Origin: Enterobacter sp. ENT03
Lineage (GTDB): Bacteria > Pseudomonadota > Gammaproteobacteria > Enterobacterales > Enterobacteriaceae
NCBI RefSeq assembly: GCF_019218745.1
Contig: NZ_JAHUXA010000010.1
Location: forward strand, 1 to 64,000
Length of the DNA stretch: 64,000 bases
Direction: 5' to 3'
The notes below the pieces were generated by a model that saw nothing but the letters and a program-made list of their open reading frames with translations, was not told where the DNA came from and did not search any database. Shown here one piece after another: positions 20,748 through 31,917 of the stretch (its first letter is position 1; each line of letters starts with the position of its first letter). The position numbers and the translations under genes were made by a program.

Positions 20748-21824
20748 TTAGTTAATTTCGAAATCCAGATCCAGGTCGTCCTGCTCGCTCACTGGCGGCT
20801 GGCGTTTATGCGCCAGACTTTTAAGCAGATTGACGCACAGGGCGGTAATGACCGCACCGACGGCGACCGACGCGATATAACCCACCTTGCCCTCAACCAC
20901 CGGCAGCACAATCAGACCGCCCCATCCGGCGTAACACTCCGCGCCCAGCACCGCAGCGGTGGCCGCGCCACAGGCAGAACCCAGCATAATGGAGGGGATA
21001 ACACGCAGCGGATCGGCGGCCGCAAAGGGGATGGCACCTTCGGTAACGCCCACGCAGCCCATCACCAGCGCGGCCTTACCCGCTTCGCGCTCTTCCGATG
21101 AGTACATTTTCCGGTTCAGCAGCGTTGCCAGCCCCAGCCCAAGCGGGGGAATGCAAATGGCCACGGCAGCAATCGCCACGACGGTGTAAACCCCCTGCGC
21201 TACGCAGATCAACATGAATGCATAGGCCACTTTGTTAACCGGCCCACCCATGTCAAACGCCAGCATCAGCCCCATAATAATGGCCAGCACAATGATGCTG
21301 CCCTGCTGCATTCCCTGTAGCCAGCTGGTCAGACTGGCGGTCAACGCGCCAACCGGTTCGCCCAGGCCCCACATCATTACGCCAGCGGTAATAAAGGTGC
21401 CGATTATCGGGATCACGAAAATAGGCATCACCGAGCGCAGTACTTTCGCAACCGGCACTTTTTTCAGATAATAGACCACGATGCCGCCAATCAGCCCGGC
21501 GATAATGGCCCCAAAGAAACCCGCGCCAAAGCTGTTACCCACCCATGCGCCGATGGCACAGGGGGCCAGCGCGGCGCGCTCGGCAATGGAGTAACCGATA
21601 TAGGCCGCCAAAAAAGGCACCATTAACGTCAGTCCGGCGACGCCAATATCAAACAGCTTTTTCAGGTTTGGATCGCTTAAGGGGTCCGGCACCGCGCCTT
21701 TGCCATACAACATGACAGACACCGCCAGTAAAATGCCGCCCGCCACCACAAACGGGATCATATGTGACACACCGGTCATTAAATGCTAACGGGTGTTTTT
21801 CAGGATCTGTATCAGCTCTTTCAT
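20748..21824 (-). pseudogene. frwC: PTS fructose-like EIIC permease with in-frame amber codon
   Basis: Membrane permease of the Frw PTS. The full frame from ATG 21824 reads MKELIQILKNTR, then TAG at 21786-21788, then HLMTGVSHMIPFVV and on to the normal end (…DDLDLDFEIN). In E. coli FrwC the amber position is glutamine (…NTRQHLMTGVSHM), so this is a CAG-to-TAG change at codon 13. The remaining 343 residues from the internal ATG at 21779 are intact, with about nine membrane segments and no other lesion. Either the gene is inactive, or translation restarts at the ATG four codons later, which would still give nearly all the permease. No ribosome site is visible before that ATG. Confidence 0.8.
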
Positions 21825-22133
21825 CAGTCAGTCGCCCCAGGGCCGCTTGCCCATGTCCACATGGAAGTTGTGGCAACAATAGGCAATCCCGTGACCGTCA
21901 GACAGTGGACAAAAAGGCCATTTACTGGACTTTTGTAATATGAACGGAAAAATGCGATCCGCCTCATAAGTTAAGTTTTGCGAGGGGAATTCCAAAAGTA
22001 ATGCAACATGTGAGGCAACGCCCACTTTCATACAGATGTTACATTTGTCCAGTTTTTGGCAGAAATGTCACATAGCGCCTTTTCCTCCTTCGCTTTTATG
22101 CTGGACGCCTCATATTGATTCAGGAGAAGGGCA
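21825..22133. promoter_or_regulatory. Divergent control region between frwC and ptsA
   Basis: About 310 bases without a gene. It must hold the promoters of both divergent operons. A CRP-like half-site (AAATGTCACATA, near 22063-22074) and the ptsA ribosome site (AGGAGAAGGGCA just before 22134) are visible. No convincing full operator palindrome stands out. Confidence 0.5.
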
Positions 22134-24635
22134 ATGGCTCTGGTGGTGGAATTTGTCTGTGAGTTGTCAAATGGCGTCCATGCACGCCCGGCAAGCCAGG
22201 TTGAAACACTGTGTAATACCTTCCAGTCACACATCGAATGGCACAACCTGCGTACTGGCGCGACAGGCGATGCCAAAAGCGCGCTGGCCTTAATCAGCAC
22301 CGATACGCTGTCGGGTGATGCCTGCCAAGTGGTGATCAGCGGCAGCGACGAACTGGCCGCACACCAGCGACTTAGTCAGTGGTTTAAACAAGAGTTTGCG
22401 CACTGCGATGCGCCACTCACCGCGCCGGTCGACACCGCAGAGTGTGTGCTTCCTGAATCTTTAACGCGCCTGAATCCCGCGCTTTTCCGTGCCCGTCCAG
22501 TATGCTCAGGCAGCGCCGGAGGTATGCTGCTGCGCCTTCGCGCGCTCGATCTCAATGAACTGAGTGCATTACCGACCTCACGCGGTGCGGAAGTGGAACA
22601 GGCCGCCCTCGAAAATGGGCTGAATTTATTAAGCAGACATCTCGATTTTCGTTTGCTGGACAGCGATGGCACCAGCCGCGCGATCCTCGAAGCCCACCGC
22701 TCGCTCGCCAGCGATACCACGTTGCGTCAGCATGTGTTGCAGGGCATCGCGGACGGAATGAGCTGCGCAGAGGCAATTGTGCAAAGTGCAGCGCATTTTT
22801 GCGCCCAGTTTTCCCGCTCTGCCAGCGCGTATTTGCAGGAGCGAACGCTGGATGTGCGCGATGTCTGCTTTCAGCTTTTGCAGCTGATTTACGGCGAACA
22901 GCGCTTTCCCGCGCCGGGTCAGTTGACGCAACCCACAATTTGCATGGCACATGAACTTACGCCGGGTCAGTTTCTTGAACTGGATAAAACGCTGCTTAAA
23001 GGCTTATTGCTGGAAAGCGGCGGTACCACGTCCCACACGGTGATCCTTGCCCGCTCGTTTGCAATTCCGACGTTAGTGGGCGTAGAGATTAACGCCCTGG
23101 CCGCGTTTGAAAACACACCCGTGTATATCGACGGTAACGCCGGGGCGATAGTGGTTACACCCGACGACACCGTGATCCGCTACTACCAGCAGGAAGCACG
23201 GGTCGCCGATGCGTTGCGTCAGCAGCAAAGCGTCTGGCTCACGCGCTCGGGGCGCAGTGCTGACGGCATTGGTATGGAAGTGGCGGCCAACATCGCCCAT
23301 GCCGTGGAAGCGGAGGCGGCATTTGCGCAGGGCGCGGAAGGGATTGGGCTATTTCGTACCGAAATGCTGTATATGGATCGCAGCAGCGCGCCCTCTGAAG
23401 ACGAACTCTACAATATTTTCTGCGCAGCGCTGGCGGGTGCTGATGGACGTAGCATTATTGTGCGCACCATGGATATTGGCGGCGATAAGCCTGTGGATTA
23501 CCTGTCTATTCCTGCCGAAAATAATCCGTTTCTCGGCTACCGGGCGGTACGTATTTACGCAGAATACGCCACGCTGTTTAACACGCAGCTGCGCGCGATC
23601 CTGCGCGCCTCCGCCCACGGGAAACTCAAAATCATGATCCCGATGATCTCCTCCATGGAAGAGATCCTGTGGGTGAAAGAAAAACTCGCGGAGGCGAAAC
23701 AGCAGCTGCGCCACGAGCAAATCCCCTTCGATGAAAAAATTCCTTTCGGCATCATGCTGGAAGTGCCGTCGGTGATGTTCATCATCGACCAGTGCTGCGA
23801 AGAGGTGGATTTCTTTAGCATCGGCAGCAACGACCTGACACAGTATTTGCTGGCCGTGGATCGTGATAACGCCAAAGTGACCCGGCATTACAATAGTCTG
23901 AATCCGGCGTTTCTACGGGCGCTTGATTTTGCCGTGCAGGCCGTGCATCGCCAGGGAAAATGGATTGGGCTGTGTGGCGAACTGGGCGCAAAAGGCTCGG
24001 TATTACCGCTGCTGGTCGGGCTGGGACTGGATGAGATCAGTATGAGCGCGCCGTCGGTGCCCGCCACCAAAGCACGGCTGGCGCAGCTCGACAGCCGCGC
24101 CTGTCGGCAATTACTCAACCAGGCGATGCAGTGCCGCACCTCGCTGGAAGTGGAGCATCTGCTGGCACAGTTCCGCATGGCGCAACAGGATGCGCCGCTG
24201 ATCAGCACCGCCTGCATTACGCTCGATAGCGACTGGCGCAGCAAAGAAGAAGTCATCAAGGGGATGACGGATAACCTGCTGCTGGCGGGTCGCTGTCGTT
24301 ATCCCCGGAAGCTGGAAGCCGATCTCTGGGCGCGCGAGGCGGTATTTTCTACCGGCCTTGGCTTTAGTTTCGCCATTCCACACAGTAAATCTGAGCACAT
24401 TGAGCAATCGACCATCAGCGTCGCCAGACTTAACGCGCCGGTACGCTGGGGTGAAGAGGAGGCGCAGTTCGTTATTATGCTGACGCTGAACAAACATGCC
24501 GCAGGCGACCAGCATATGCGTATTTTTTCGCGTCTGGCACGGCGCATTATGCACGACGACTTCCGCAGTGCGCTGGTCAGCGCGACGTCAGCACAGGCGA
24601 TAGCCGGGCTACTGCAACGTGAACTGGAACTGTAA
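22134..24635 (+). CDS. ptsA: Multiphosphoryl transfer protein (HPr-EI-EIIA-Fru fusion)
   Basis: Carries three PTS phosphotransfer modules in one 833-residue chain. These are an HPr-like domain with His16 in NGVHARPAS, an Enzyme I domain with His301 in [14 protein letters not shown] and Cys614 in GLCGELG, and a C-terminal fructose-type EIIA with His750 in [10 protein letters not shown]. It can in principle take phosphate from PEP and deliver it to FrwB or FrwD without PtsHI. It heads the rightward ptsA-fsaB-gldA operon, divergent from frwC. ATG 22134 follows a good ribosome site. Confidence 0.95.
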   Translation: MALVVEFVCELSNGVHARPASQVETLCNTFQSHIEWHNLRTGATGDAKSALALISTDTLSGDACQVVISGSDELAAHQRLSQWFKQEFAHCDAPLTAPVDTAECVLPESLTRLNPALFRARPVCSGSAGGMLLRLRALDLNELSALPTSRGAEVEQAALENGLNLLSRHLDFRLLDSDGTSRAILEAHRSLASDTTLRQHVLQGIADGMSCAEAIVQSAAHFCAQFSRSASAYLQERTLDVRDVCFQLLQLIYGEQRFPAPGQLTQPTICMAHELTPGQFLELDKTLLKGLLLESGGTTSHTVILARSFAIPTLVGVEINALAAFENTPVYIDGNAGAIVVTPDDTVIRYYQQEARVADALRQQQSVWLTRSGRSADGIGMEVAANIAHAVEAEAAFAQGAEGIGLFRTEMLYMDRSSAPSEDELYNIFCAALAGADGRSIIVRTMDIGGDKPVDYLSIPAENNPFLGYRAVRIYAEYATLFNTQLRAILRASAHGKLKIMIPMISSMEEILWVKEKLAEAKQQLRHEQIPFDEKIPFGIMLEVPSVMFIIDQCCEEVDFFSIGSNDLTQYLLAVDRDNAKVTRHYNSLNPAFLRALDFAVQAVHRQGKWIGLCGELGAKGSVLPLLVGLGLDEISMSAPSVPATKARLAQLDSRACRQLLNQAMQCRTSLEVEHLLAQFRMAQQDAPLISTACITLDSDWRSKEEVIKGMTDNLLLAGRCRYPRKLEADLWAREAVFSTGLGFSFAIPHSKSEHIEQSTISVARLNAPVRWGEEEAQFVIMLTLNKHAAGDQHMRIFSRLARRIMHDDFRSALVSATSAQAIAGLLQRELEL

Positions 24636-24652
24636 TTAACCGAGGAAATGTT

Positions 24653-25315
24653 ATGGAACTCTATCTGGACACCGCCAATGTGGCCGAAGTCGAACGTCTG
24701 GCGCGCATTTATCCGCTGGCGGGCGTGACCACCAATCCGAGCATTATCGCCGCCGGTCAGCAACCGTTGCAGGACGTGTTGCCGCGCCTGCAACAGGCCA
24801 TCGGCCCGGACGGTACGCTGTTTGCCCAGGTGATGAGCCGCACGGCAGAGGGCATGGTGGCAGACGCCCGACGCCTCAATGACATGGTGCCGGGTATCAT
24901 CGTCAAAGTTCCGGTCACCGCCGAAGGGCTGGCGGCCATCAAAATATTAAAAAAAGCGGGCATTGTGACGCTGGGCACCGCGGTGTATAGCGCGGCGCAG
25001 GGTCTGCTGGCGGCGCTGGCGGGGGCGAAATACGTCGCGCCCTACGTTAATCGCGTGGATGCACAGGGCGGCGACGGCATCCGCATGGTGCAGGAGCTGC
25101 AAAGCCTGCTCGAAATGCATGCCCCCGACAGCATGGTGCTGGCCGCCAGTTTTAAAACGCCACGCCAGGCGCTCGACTGTCTGCTGACCGGATGTCAGGC
25201 AATTACGCTACCCTTAGAGGTAGCGCAACAGATGCTCGGTACGCCAGCCGTCGAGGCGGCGATAGCGAAATTCGAGCAGGACTGGCAAAACGCCTTTGGC
25301 ACGTTAACGCTGTAA
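24653..25315 (+). CDS. fsaB: Fructose-6-phosphate aldolase
   Basis: Class I aldolase of the transaldolase-like family, cleaving fructose 6-phosphate to dihydroxyacetone and glyceraldehyde 3-phosphate. 220 residues beginning [16 protein letters not shown]; the Schiff-base lysine lies in [11 protein letters not shown]. It sits 17 bases after ptsA and 11 before gldA. That order makes sense: sugar phosphate from the PTS, cleavage here, and dihydroxyacetone reduction by GldA. Confidence 0.95.
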   Translation: MELYLDTANVAEVERLARIYPLAGVTTNPSIIAAGQQPLQDVLPRLQQAIGPDGTLFAQVMSRTAEGMVADARRLNDMVPGIIVKVPVTAEGLAAIKILKKAGIVTLGTAVYSAAQGLLAALAGAKYVAPYVNRVDAQGGDGIRMVQELQSLLEMHAPDSMVLAASFKTPRQALDCLLTGCQAITLPLEVAQQMLGTPAVEAAIAKFEQDWQNAFGTLTL

Positions 25316-25326
25316 AGGAGACAACG

Positions 25327-26430
25327 ATGGACCACATTATTCAGTCACCGGGTAAATACATTCAGGGTGCTGATGTGCTCACCCGTCTGGGAGACTATCT
25401 GAAACCGCTGGCGGAAAGCTGGCTGGTGGTCGGTGATAAATTCGTTCTGGGCTTCGCGCAGGAGACGCTGGAAAAAAGCTTTGATGACGCCGATCTGAGT
25501 GTCGATATTGTTCCCTTCGGCGGCGAATGCTCACAAACGGAAATCGACCGTCTGCGCGCGCTGGCTGAAGAGGCAGACTGCACGGCGGTGCTGGGTATTG
25601 GCGGCGGTAAAACGCTGGATACCGCTAAAGCGCTGGCGTATTACATGCATCTGCCGGTGGCGATTGCGCCGACCATCGCCTCAACCGATGCGCCGTGCAG
25701 TGCGCTGTCGGTGATTTACACCGAGGCCGGTGAATTTGAACGTTATCTGATGCTGCCGAAAAACCCGGATCTGGTGATTGTCGATACCAAAGTGGTGGCG
25801 GGCGCGCCTGCGCGTCTGCTGGCTGCCGGGATCGGCGATGCGCTGGCGACCTGGTTTGAAGCGCGCGCCTGCGCCCGCAGCGGGGCGACGACCATGGCGG
25901 GCGGCCAGTGCACCCAGGCGGCGCTGGCGCTGGCCGAGCTGTGTTACAACACGCTGTTGGAACAGGGTGAAAAAGCGATGCTGGCCGCCGAACAGCATGT
26001 GGTTACCGCGGCGCTGGAGCGCGTGGTGGAAGCCAATACCTATCTCAGCGGTGTCGGCTTTGAAAGCGGCGGGCTGGCGGCAGCCCATGCGGTGCATAAT
26101 GGTCTGACGGCGATCCCGGACGCGCATCATTTCTATCACGGTGAAAAAGTCGCGTTCGGTACGCTGACGCAGTTGGTGCTAGAAAATGCCTCGGTTGAGG
26201 AGATAGAAACCGTGGCGTCACTGTGCCACAGCGTCGGTTTGCCGATTACCCTCGCCCAGCTGGACATTAAAACCGATATTCCGGCGAAAATGCGGCGCGT
26301 GGCGGAGACGGCCTGTGCAGCAGGGGAAACCATTCACAATATGCCGGGCGGCGCTACGCCTGATGAAGTGTACGCCGCGCTGATCGTCGCCGATCAGTAC
26401 GGTCAGCGTTTCCTCGAAGAGTGGGAATAA
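25327..26430 (+). CDS. gldA: Glycerol dehydrogenase
   Basis: NAD-dependent, zinc-containing enzyme interconverting glycerol and dihydroxyacetone. The 367-residue protein equals E. coli GldA in length. It shows the nucleotide site [13 protein letters not shown] and the metal-ligand histidines in AAHAVHNGL and [12 protein letters not shown]. The ATG at 25327 follows AAAGGAGA, so the longer upstream frame is rejected. It is the last gene of the ptsA operon. Confidence 0.97.
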   Translation: MDHIIQSPGKYIQGADVLTRLGDYLKPLAESWLVVGDKFVLGFAQETLEKSFDDADLSVDIVPFGGECSQTEIDRLRALAEEADCTAVLGIGGGKTLDTAKALAYYMHLPVAIAPTIASTDAPCSALSVIYTEAGEFERYLMLPKNPDLVIVDTKVVAGAPARLLAAGIGDALATWFEARACARSGATTMAGGQCTQAALALAELCYNTLLEQGEKAMLAAEQHVVTAALERVVEANTYLSGVGFESGGLAAAHAVHNGLTAIPDAHHFYHGEKVAFGTLTQLVLENASVEEIETVASLCHSVGLPITLAQLDIKTDIPAKMRRVAETACAAGETIHNMPGGATPDEVYAALIVADQYGQRFLEEWE

Positions 26431-26468
26431 ACCGTTGCCGGATGCATAACGCCGGCTAACGCTCCCAC

Positions 26469-26507
26469 TTCACATCACCTTCGTGCTATTCACGAGGGTG
26501 ATGTGAA
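26469..26507. terminator. Long hairpin after gldA
   Basis: A 17-bp stem TTCACATCACCTTCGTG / CACGAGGGTGATGTGAA with one G-T pair and loop CTATT, followed by ATACTCCTTTTAT. It is probably the end of the ptsA-fsaB-gldA message. The T run is interrupted, so termination strength is uncertain. Confidence 0.6.
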
Positions 26508-26623
26508 ATACTCCTTTTATAATATTCACGCTTTAAATATATTCCTGTCTGCTTTTCCCACTTCAGATCTTATTAAGGTTTAGTCGCTATATTTAGCGCC
26601 ACTAATAAAGACAGGTCGATAAC

Positions 26624-28357
26624 ATGCAATCTACACACATCCAGTCCAGGCCCGCTTTTAGCGGAAAAGCCCTCGGCTGGGCACTCCTTTACTTTTGGTT
26701 TTTCTCTTCATTATTGCAGGTCATTATTTATGTGACCGGTTATAGCGGCTTCAACGGTCTGCGCGACTCGCTGCTGTTTAGCTCGTTATGGTTGATCCCG
26801 GTACTCGTGTTCCCGAAACACATCCGCCTTATCGCCGCTATCATCGGCGTGGCGCTGTGGGCCGCCTCACTGTCGGCGCTCAGCTATTACCTCATTTATG
26901 GCCAGGAATTCTCGCAGAGCGTGCTGTTCGTTATCTTCGAATCCAACGCCAACGAAGCTGGCGAATATCTGAGGCAATATTTTAATCTGAAGATTATTCT
27001 TGTCGCGCTGGTCTATACCGCGGTCGCCATTCTGTTGTGGACGCGCCTGCGCCCGGTTTATATTCCTTCGCCCTGGCGCTACCTGGTATCCTTTGCCCTG
27101 CTGTACGGCCTGATTTTGCATCCTGTTGTGGTCAATTCAGTGATCCACCATAAACCCATTAAGAACACGCTCGATGGCCTTGCCTCACGTATGGAACCGG
27201 CGGCCCCCTGGCAGTTTATCTCCGGGTATTATCAGTATCGTCAGCAGCTTAACTCGTTGAACAGCTTGCTCAACAAGAACGATGCGCTGCCGCCGTTGGC
27301 TCACTTTAAAGATAACTCCGGCGATGCCCCGCGCACGCTGGTGCTGGTTATCGGTGAATCCACCCAACGTGGGCGCATGAGTCTGTACGGTTATCCGCGC
27401 GACACGACGCCGGCGTTGGACGCGCTGCATAAAACCGATCCGCAGCTGACCGTGTTCAATAACGTCGTGACTTCACGTCCGTACACCATTGAGATCCTCC
27501 AGCAGGCGCTGACCTTCGCTAACGAAAAGAACCCGGATCTGTATCTGACGAAACCGTCGCTGATGAACATGATGAAACAGGCGGGATATAAAACCTTCTG
27601 GATCACTAACCAGCAGACGATGACCGCCCGTAATACCATGCTGACGGTGTTTTCGAAGCAAACCGATAAGCAGTTCTACATGAACCAGCAGCGGACCCAA
27701 AGTGCACGGGAATATGACAGCAATGTTCTCGCGCCTTTTAAACAGGTGCTGGCTGACCCGGCGCCGAAGAAGTTCATCATCGTGCATCTGCTGGGTACGC
27801 ATATAAAGTACAAGTTCCGCTACCCTGAAAATGAGGGTAAGTTCGACGACAAAACCGATAATGTCCCGGCGGGTCTGAGCGATGAAGAGCGGGAGTCGTA
27901 TAACGATTACGACAATGCCAACCTGTACAATGACTCAGTGATTGCCAGTCTGATTAAGGATTACAAGGCGACCGATCCGAACGGCTTCCTGCTCTACTTC
28001 TCCGATCATGGCGAAGAGGTGTATGACACGCCGCCGCATAAAACGCAGGGGCGTAACGAAGACAACCCGACGCGTCATATGTATACGATCCCGTTCCTGC
28101 TGTGGACATCAGAAAAATGGCAGGCAGCGCATCCGCGTGATTTCTCAGCAGATGTCGATCGTAAGTACAGTAGCTCTGAACTTATTCACACCTGGTCTGA
28201 TTTAGCGGGGTTAACCTACGATGGCTACGATCCGACGCGCTCCCTGATCAACCCACAGTTTAAAGAGATAACGCGCTGGATTGGCAACCCGTACAAGAAA
28301 AATGCCCTGATTGATTACGATACCTTGCCGTATGGCGATCAAACCGGCAATCAGTGA
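26624..28357 (+). CDS. cptA: LPS core phosphoethanolamine transferase CptA/EptC
   Basis: Inner membrane protein that adds phosphoethanolamine to the lipopolysaccharide core. 577 residues: about five N-terminal membrane segments (residues 15-175), then a periplasmic sulfatase-like catalytic domain. That domain has LVIGESTQRGRMSLYGYPRD (nucleophile threonine), VVTSRPYTIEILQQAL and YFSDHGEEVYDTPPHK. It is near identical to E. coli CptA (YijP). The E. coli neighbour yijF is missing; gldA lies directly upstream. Confidence 0.95.
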   Translation: MQSTHIQSRPAFSGKALGWALLYFWFFSSLLQVIIYVTGYSGFNGLRDSLLFSSLWLIPVLVFPKHIRLIAAIIGVALWAASLSALSYYLIYGQEFSQSVLFVIFESNANEAGEYLRQYFNLKIILVALVYTAVAILLWTRLRPVYIPSPWRYLVSFALLYGLILHPVVVNSVIHHKPIKNTLDGLASRMEPAAPWQFISGYYQYRQQLNSLNSLLNKNDALPPLAHFKDNSGDAPRTLVLVIGESTQRGRMSLYGYPRDTTPALDALHKTDPQLTVFNNVVTSRPYTIEILQQALTFANEKNPDLYLTKPSLMNMMKQAGYKTFWITNQQTMTARNTMLTVFSKQTDKQFYMNQQRTQSAREYDSNVLAPFKQVLADPAPKKFIIVHLLGTHIKYKFRYPENEGKFDDKTDNVPAGLSDEERESYNDYDNANLYNDSVIASLIKDYKATDPNGFLLYFSDHGEEVYDTPPHKTQGRNEDNPTRHMYTIPFLLWTSEKWQAAHPRDFSADVDRKYSSSELIHTWSDLAGLTYDGYDPTRSLINPQFKEITRWIGNPYKKNALIDYDTLPYGDQTGNQ

Positions 28358-28367
28358 TATGCATTCT

Positions 28368-28393
28368 GCCGGGCAGTGATGCCCGGCGTTTTG
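28368..28393 (+). terminator. cptA terminator
   Basis: Perfect 8-bp hairpin GCCGGGCA-GTGA-TGCCCGGC followed by GTTTTG, between the convergent cptA and metF stop codons. Confidence 0.8.
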
Positions 28394-28394
28394 A

Positions 28395-29288
<894 letters not shown>

Positions 29289-29326
29289 TTACCTCATCAA
29301 TCGCGTGTCGTTGTTTATTGTAATGT

Positions 29327-29358
29327 GAACTTCTATACGTTTAGACGTCCAGATGTAA
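29327..29358. promoter_or_regulatory. MetJ operator array upstream of metF
   Basis: Four consecutive 8-base met boxes are visible: GAACTTCT, ATACGTTT, AGACGTCC and AGATGTAA (consensus AGACGTCT). They lie 42 bases before the metF start, so SAM-bound MetJ should repress metF. Confidence 0.88.
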
Positions 29359-29450
29359 AAATGACGGAAAAGCGATTTGGCGTCAACAGAATTATCATTA
29401 ATCTGGGTGAGGAATGTTCAGGGAAGATGAAAAAAATTCAGGATGGAAAG

Positions 29451-29475
29451 CCCCCTCACTGTGGCAGTGAGGGGG
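29451..29475 (-). terminator. metBL terminator hairpin
   Basis: Perfect 11-bp stem CCCCCTCACTG / CAGTGAGGGGG with loop TGG, starting seven bases after the metL stop. The T run on the minus strand is delayed (CTTTCCATCCTGAATTTTTTT), so it may act partly as an mRNA 3' end stabiliser. Confidence 0.75.
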
Positions 29476-29482
29476 ATAAACA

Positions 29483-31915
29483 CTACAGCAACTGTGCCAG
29501 ACGATTAATGTCTGACTGGATGGCCCCGGCGGTGACATCGCGCCCCGCACCAGGCCCGCGGATCACCAGCGGGTTATCGCGATACCAGCGGCTTTCGATG
29601 GCAAACACGTTGTCGCACGGCAGCAGGGCCGCCAGCGGGTGCTCAGGGCGTACCGCTTCCACACCCACGCGCGCTTTACCGTTGGCATTGAAGCGCGCCA
29701 CGTAACGCAGCACAAGGCCCATTTCCCGCGCCGCTTCCAGCCGCTGCACCATCTGGTCGTTCAGTTCATCGCCGTTCTCAAAGAAGTGATCCACCGATCC
29801 CTCTTCACAGCCTTGTGGCACCAGCGACTCCACGCGCACCTGATCCGGCTCGATGTCATAACCCGCTTCACGGGCGAGGATCACCAGCTTACGCATCACA
29901 TCTTTACCGGAGAGATCGACGCGCGGATCCGGCTCGGTCAGCCCCTGCTGCCAGGCCTGATCCACCAGCTCCGTAAAGGGCACGGTGCCGTCAAACTGCA
30001 GGAACAGCCAGGAGAGCGTACCGGAGAAAATCCCGCTGATGGCGAGAATGGAGTCGCCGCTGTCGATCAGATCGCGCACGGTATGGTTCACCGGTAAGCC
30101 CGCGCCCACGGTGGCGTTATACAGCCAGTGACGGCCCGTTTTTTCGAAGGCGTCGTAGATCTGGCGGTATTTATGGCTGGTGCTTGCCCCGGCCAGTTTA
30201 TTGGCGCTGATGACGTGGAAACCGTGGCTGGCGAAATCCAGATACTGATCGGCCAGCTGTTCGCTGGCAGTCACGTCCAGCACCACTAAGTCATCATAGG
30301 GATGGGCGCGCATCCACAGGAACAGCGACTCCTCATCCTGCTCGACGGCTTCATCATTGAAGAACGCCAGCGCGCGACTGGCATCCAGCCCGTCATAGCT
30401 CAGCAGGCTGCGGCGGCTGTCCACCACGCCTGCCAGCACAAATTCAAAACCGGTACGCGCCGACAGCGCGCCCTGCTCGCGGGCAAACAGCTCCAGCCAG
30501 CGCGAGCCGATATTGCCTTTGCCAAACAGCACCAGGCCGATACGTTTTTCCGCGCGGAACAGCGACTGGTGCAGGCCCTGGATCAGGCTTTCCGTCGGCC
30601 CGGCGCGCAGCACGGCCACCAGGCTGATGCTATCGTCGGACTGCCAGATAAACTCCACCGGCTGCCCCTTTAACTGCTGCCAGAAGCGATGGCTGTGCAG
30701 CGGATTACGGCATACGCCCGCCCCCACCAGCGCCACCAGCGCCAGTCCCTGACGCAGACGCAGTTCGCCCGTCAGCCCGGCGTCCTGTAGTAGCTTGAGC
30801 GCACTGTCGACCACTTCCGAGGTGTAGCAAAGTTGCAGCAGGTTGCGATCGTTATGAATGCCGACCGCCAGCGGACGCAGCTGCGCGCGCTTGAGGATCA
30901 GATCCACCTCTTTATGCGCCAGCGCGAAATCCTGGCTCGCCGGGACCTGGAACTCGATCAGGCAGACGTCATCATGACTGGTGACAATGCGCGCTCCGGT
31001 GCCGGACGCCAGCACGCGCTCAATGCGCGTGGAGCCTTGCTCCGGGTTGTAGCTGCAACGCAGTTGCAGATCGATGTCGCTGGCAGAAACCGGCTGTAAC
31101 GTTCGGGCGTGGAGCACCGGCGCGGCCAGACGGGCCAGTTCGCTCGCTTCATCCAGGCGCAGCAGCGGCAGCAGGCAGGCATCTTTCACTTTACGCGGGT
31201 CGGCGCTGTACACCCCGGCCACGTCGCTCCAGATGGTCACGCGGGACACGCCGCCCAGCGCGCCGATTTGCGTCGCCGAATAGTCAGAGCCGTTACGGCC
31301 CAGCAGCACGGTTTCCCCGGCGTCGTTGCGGCAGATAAAGCCCGTCACCACGGTACGTTTATTTGGATGCTGTACCAGCAGTTGCTGCAACAGCGGATAG
31401 GATAAGCCTTCATTTACCTGCGGCTGCGGGCCGCGCTCGGCGCGCAGGAAATCGCGCGCATCCAGCCACGCGGATTCCATGCCCTGTAAATTGAGCACGG
31501 CAGACATCAGGCGCGCAGACCAGATTTCACCGTGCCCCACCACTTCCGCATAGACCGCGTCGGTGATGCCGCGATCGAGCAGCGCCGCCAGGCGCTCCAG
31601 ATCGTGAATAAAGGCCTGGGTGAGCGTGTCGGCCATATCCGCAGGCAGCAGGCCGCTGATCAGATCGCTTTGATAGCGACGTAGCGCCTGTTGAACCTGA
31701 TGCGCAGAGAGTCTGTCGGTCTGGCTTAACTTCAGCCAGCTGATCAGTTGGTTGGTGGTGCTGCCCGCCGCCGAGACGACCATCATGTCGCCAGGCTGCG
31801 AATATTCCGCCATGATACCCGCCACGCGCAGGTAACATTTCACGTCAGCCAGACTACTCCCACCAAACTTATGCAGTTGACGACCCTTCGTCCCTGCCTG
31901 CGCAATCACACTCAT
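29483..31915 (-). CDS. metL: Bifunctional aspartokinase II / homoserine dehydrogenase II
   Basis: Catalyses two steps of the aspartate pathway toward methionine. 810 residues, as in E. coli. The N-terminal aspartokinase starts at LHKFGGSSLADVKCY, with GRNGSDYSA further in. The C-terminal homoserine dehydrogenase starts near residue 465 with VLFGKGNIGSRWLELF and includes GIFSGTLSWLF. It is separated from metB by two bases and follows it in the same operon, repressed through the met boxes before metB. Confidence 0.97.
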   Translation of the reverse strand: MSVIAQAGTKGRQLHKFGGSSLADVKCYLRVAGIMAEYSQPGDMMVVSAAGSTTNQLISWLKLSQTDRLSAHQVQQALRRYQSDLISGLLPADMADTLTQAFIHDLERLAALLDRGITDAVYAEVVGHGEIWSARLMSAVLNLQGMESAWLDARDFLRAERGPQPQVNEGLSYPLLQQLLVQHPNKRTVVTGFICRNDAGETVLLGRNGSDYSATQIGALGGVSRVTIWSDVAGVYSADPRKVKDACLLPLLRLDEASELARLAAPVLHARTLQPVSASDIDLQLRCSYNPEQGSTRIERVLASGTGARIVTSHDDVCLIEFQVPASQDFALAHKEVDLILKRAQLRPLAVGIHNDRNLLQLCYTSEVVDSALKLLQDAGLTGELRLRQGLALVALVGAGVCRNPLHSHRFWQQLKGQPVEFIWQSDDSISLVAVLRAGPTESLIQGLHQSLFRAEKRIGLVLFGKGNIGSRWLELFAREQGALSARTGFEFVLAGVVDSRRSLLSYDGLDASRALAFFNDEAVEQDEESLFLWMRAHPYDDLVVLDVTASEQLADQYLDFASHGFHVISANKLAGASTSHKYRQIYDAFEKTGRHWLYNATVGAGLPVNHTVRDLIDSGDSILAISGIFSGTLSWLFLQFDGTVPFTELVDQAWQQGLTEPDPRVDLSGKDVMRKLVILAREAGYDIEPDQVRVESLVPQGCEEGSVDHFFENGDELNDQMVQRLEAAREMGLVLRYVARFNANGKARVGVEAVRPEHPLAALLPCDNVFAIESRWYRDNPLVIRGPGAGRDVTAGAIQSDINRLAQLL

Positions 31916-31917
31916 GT

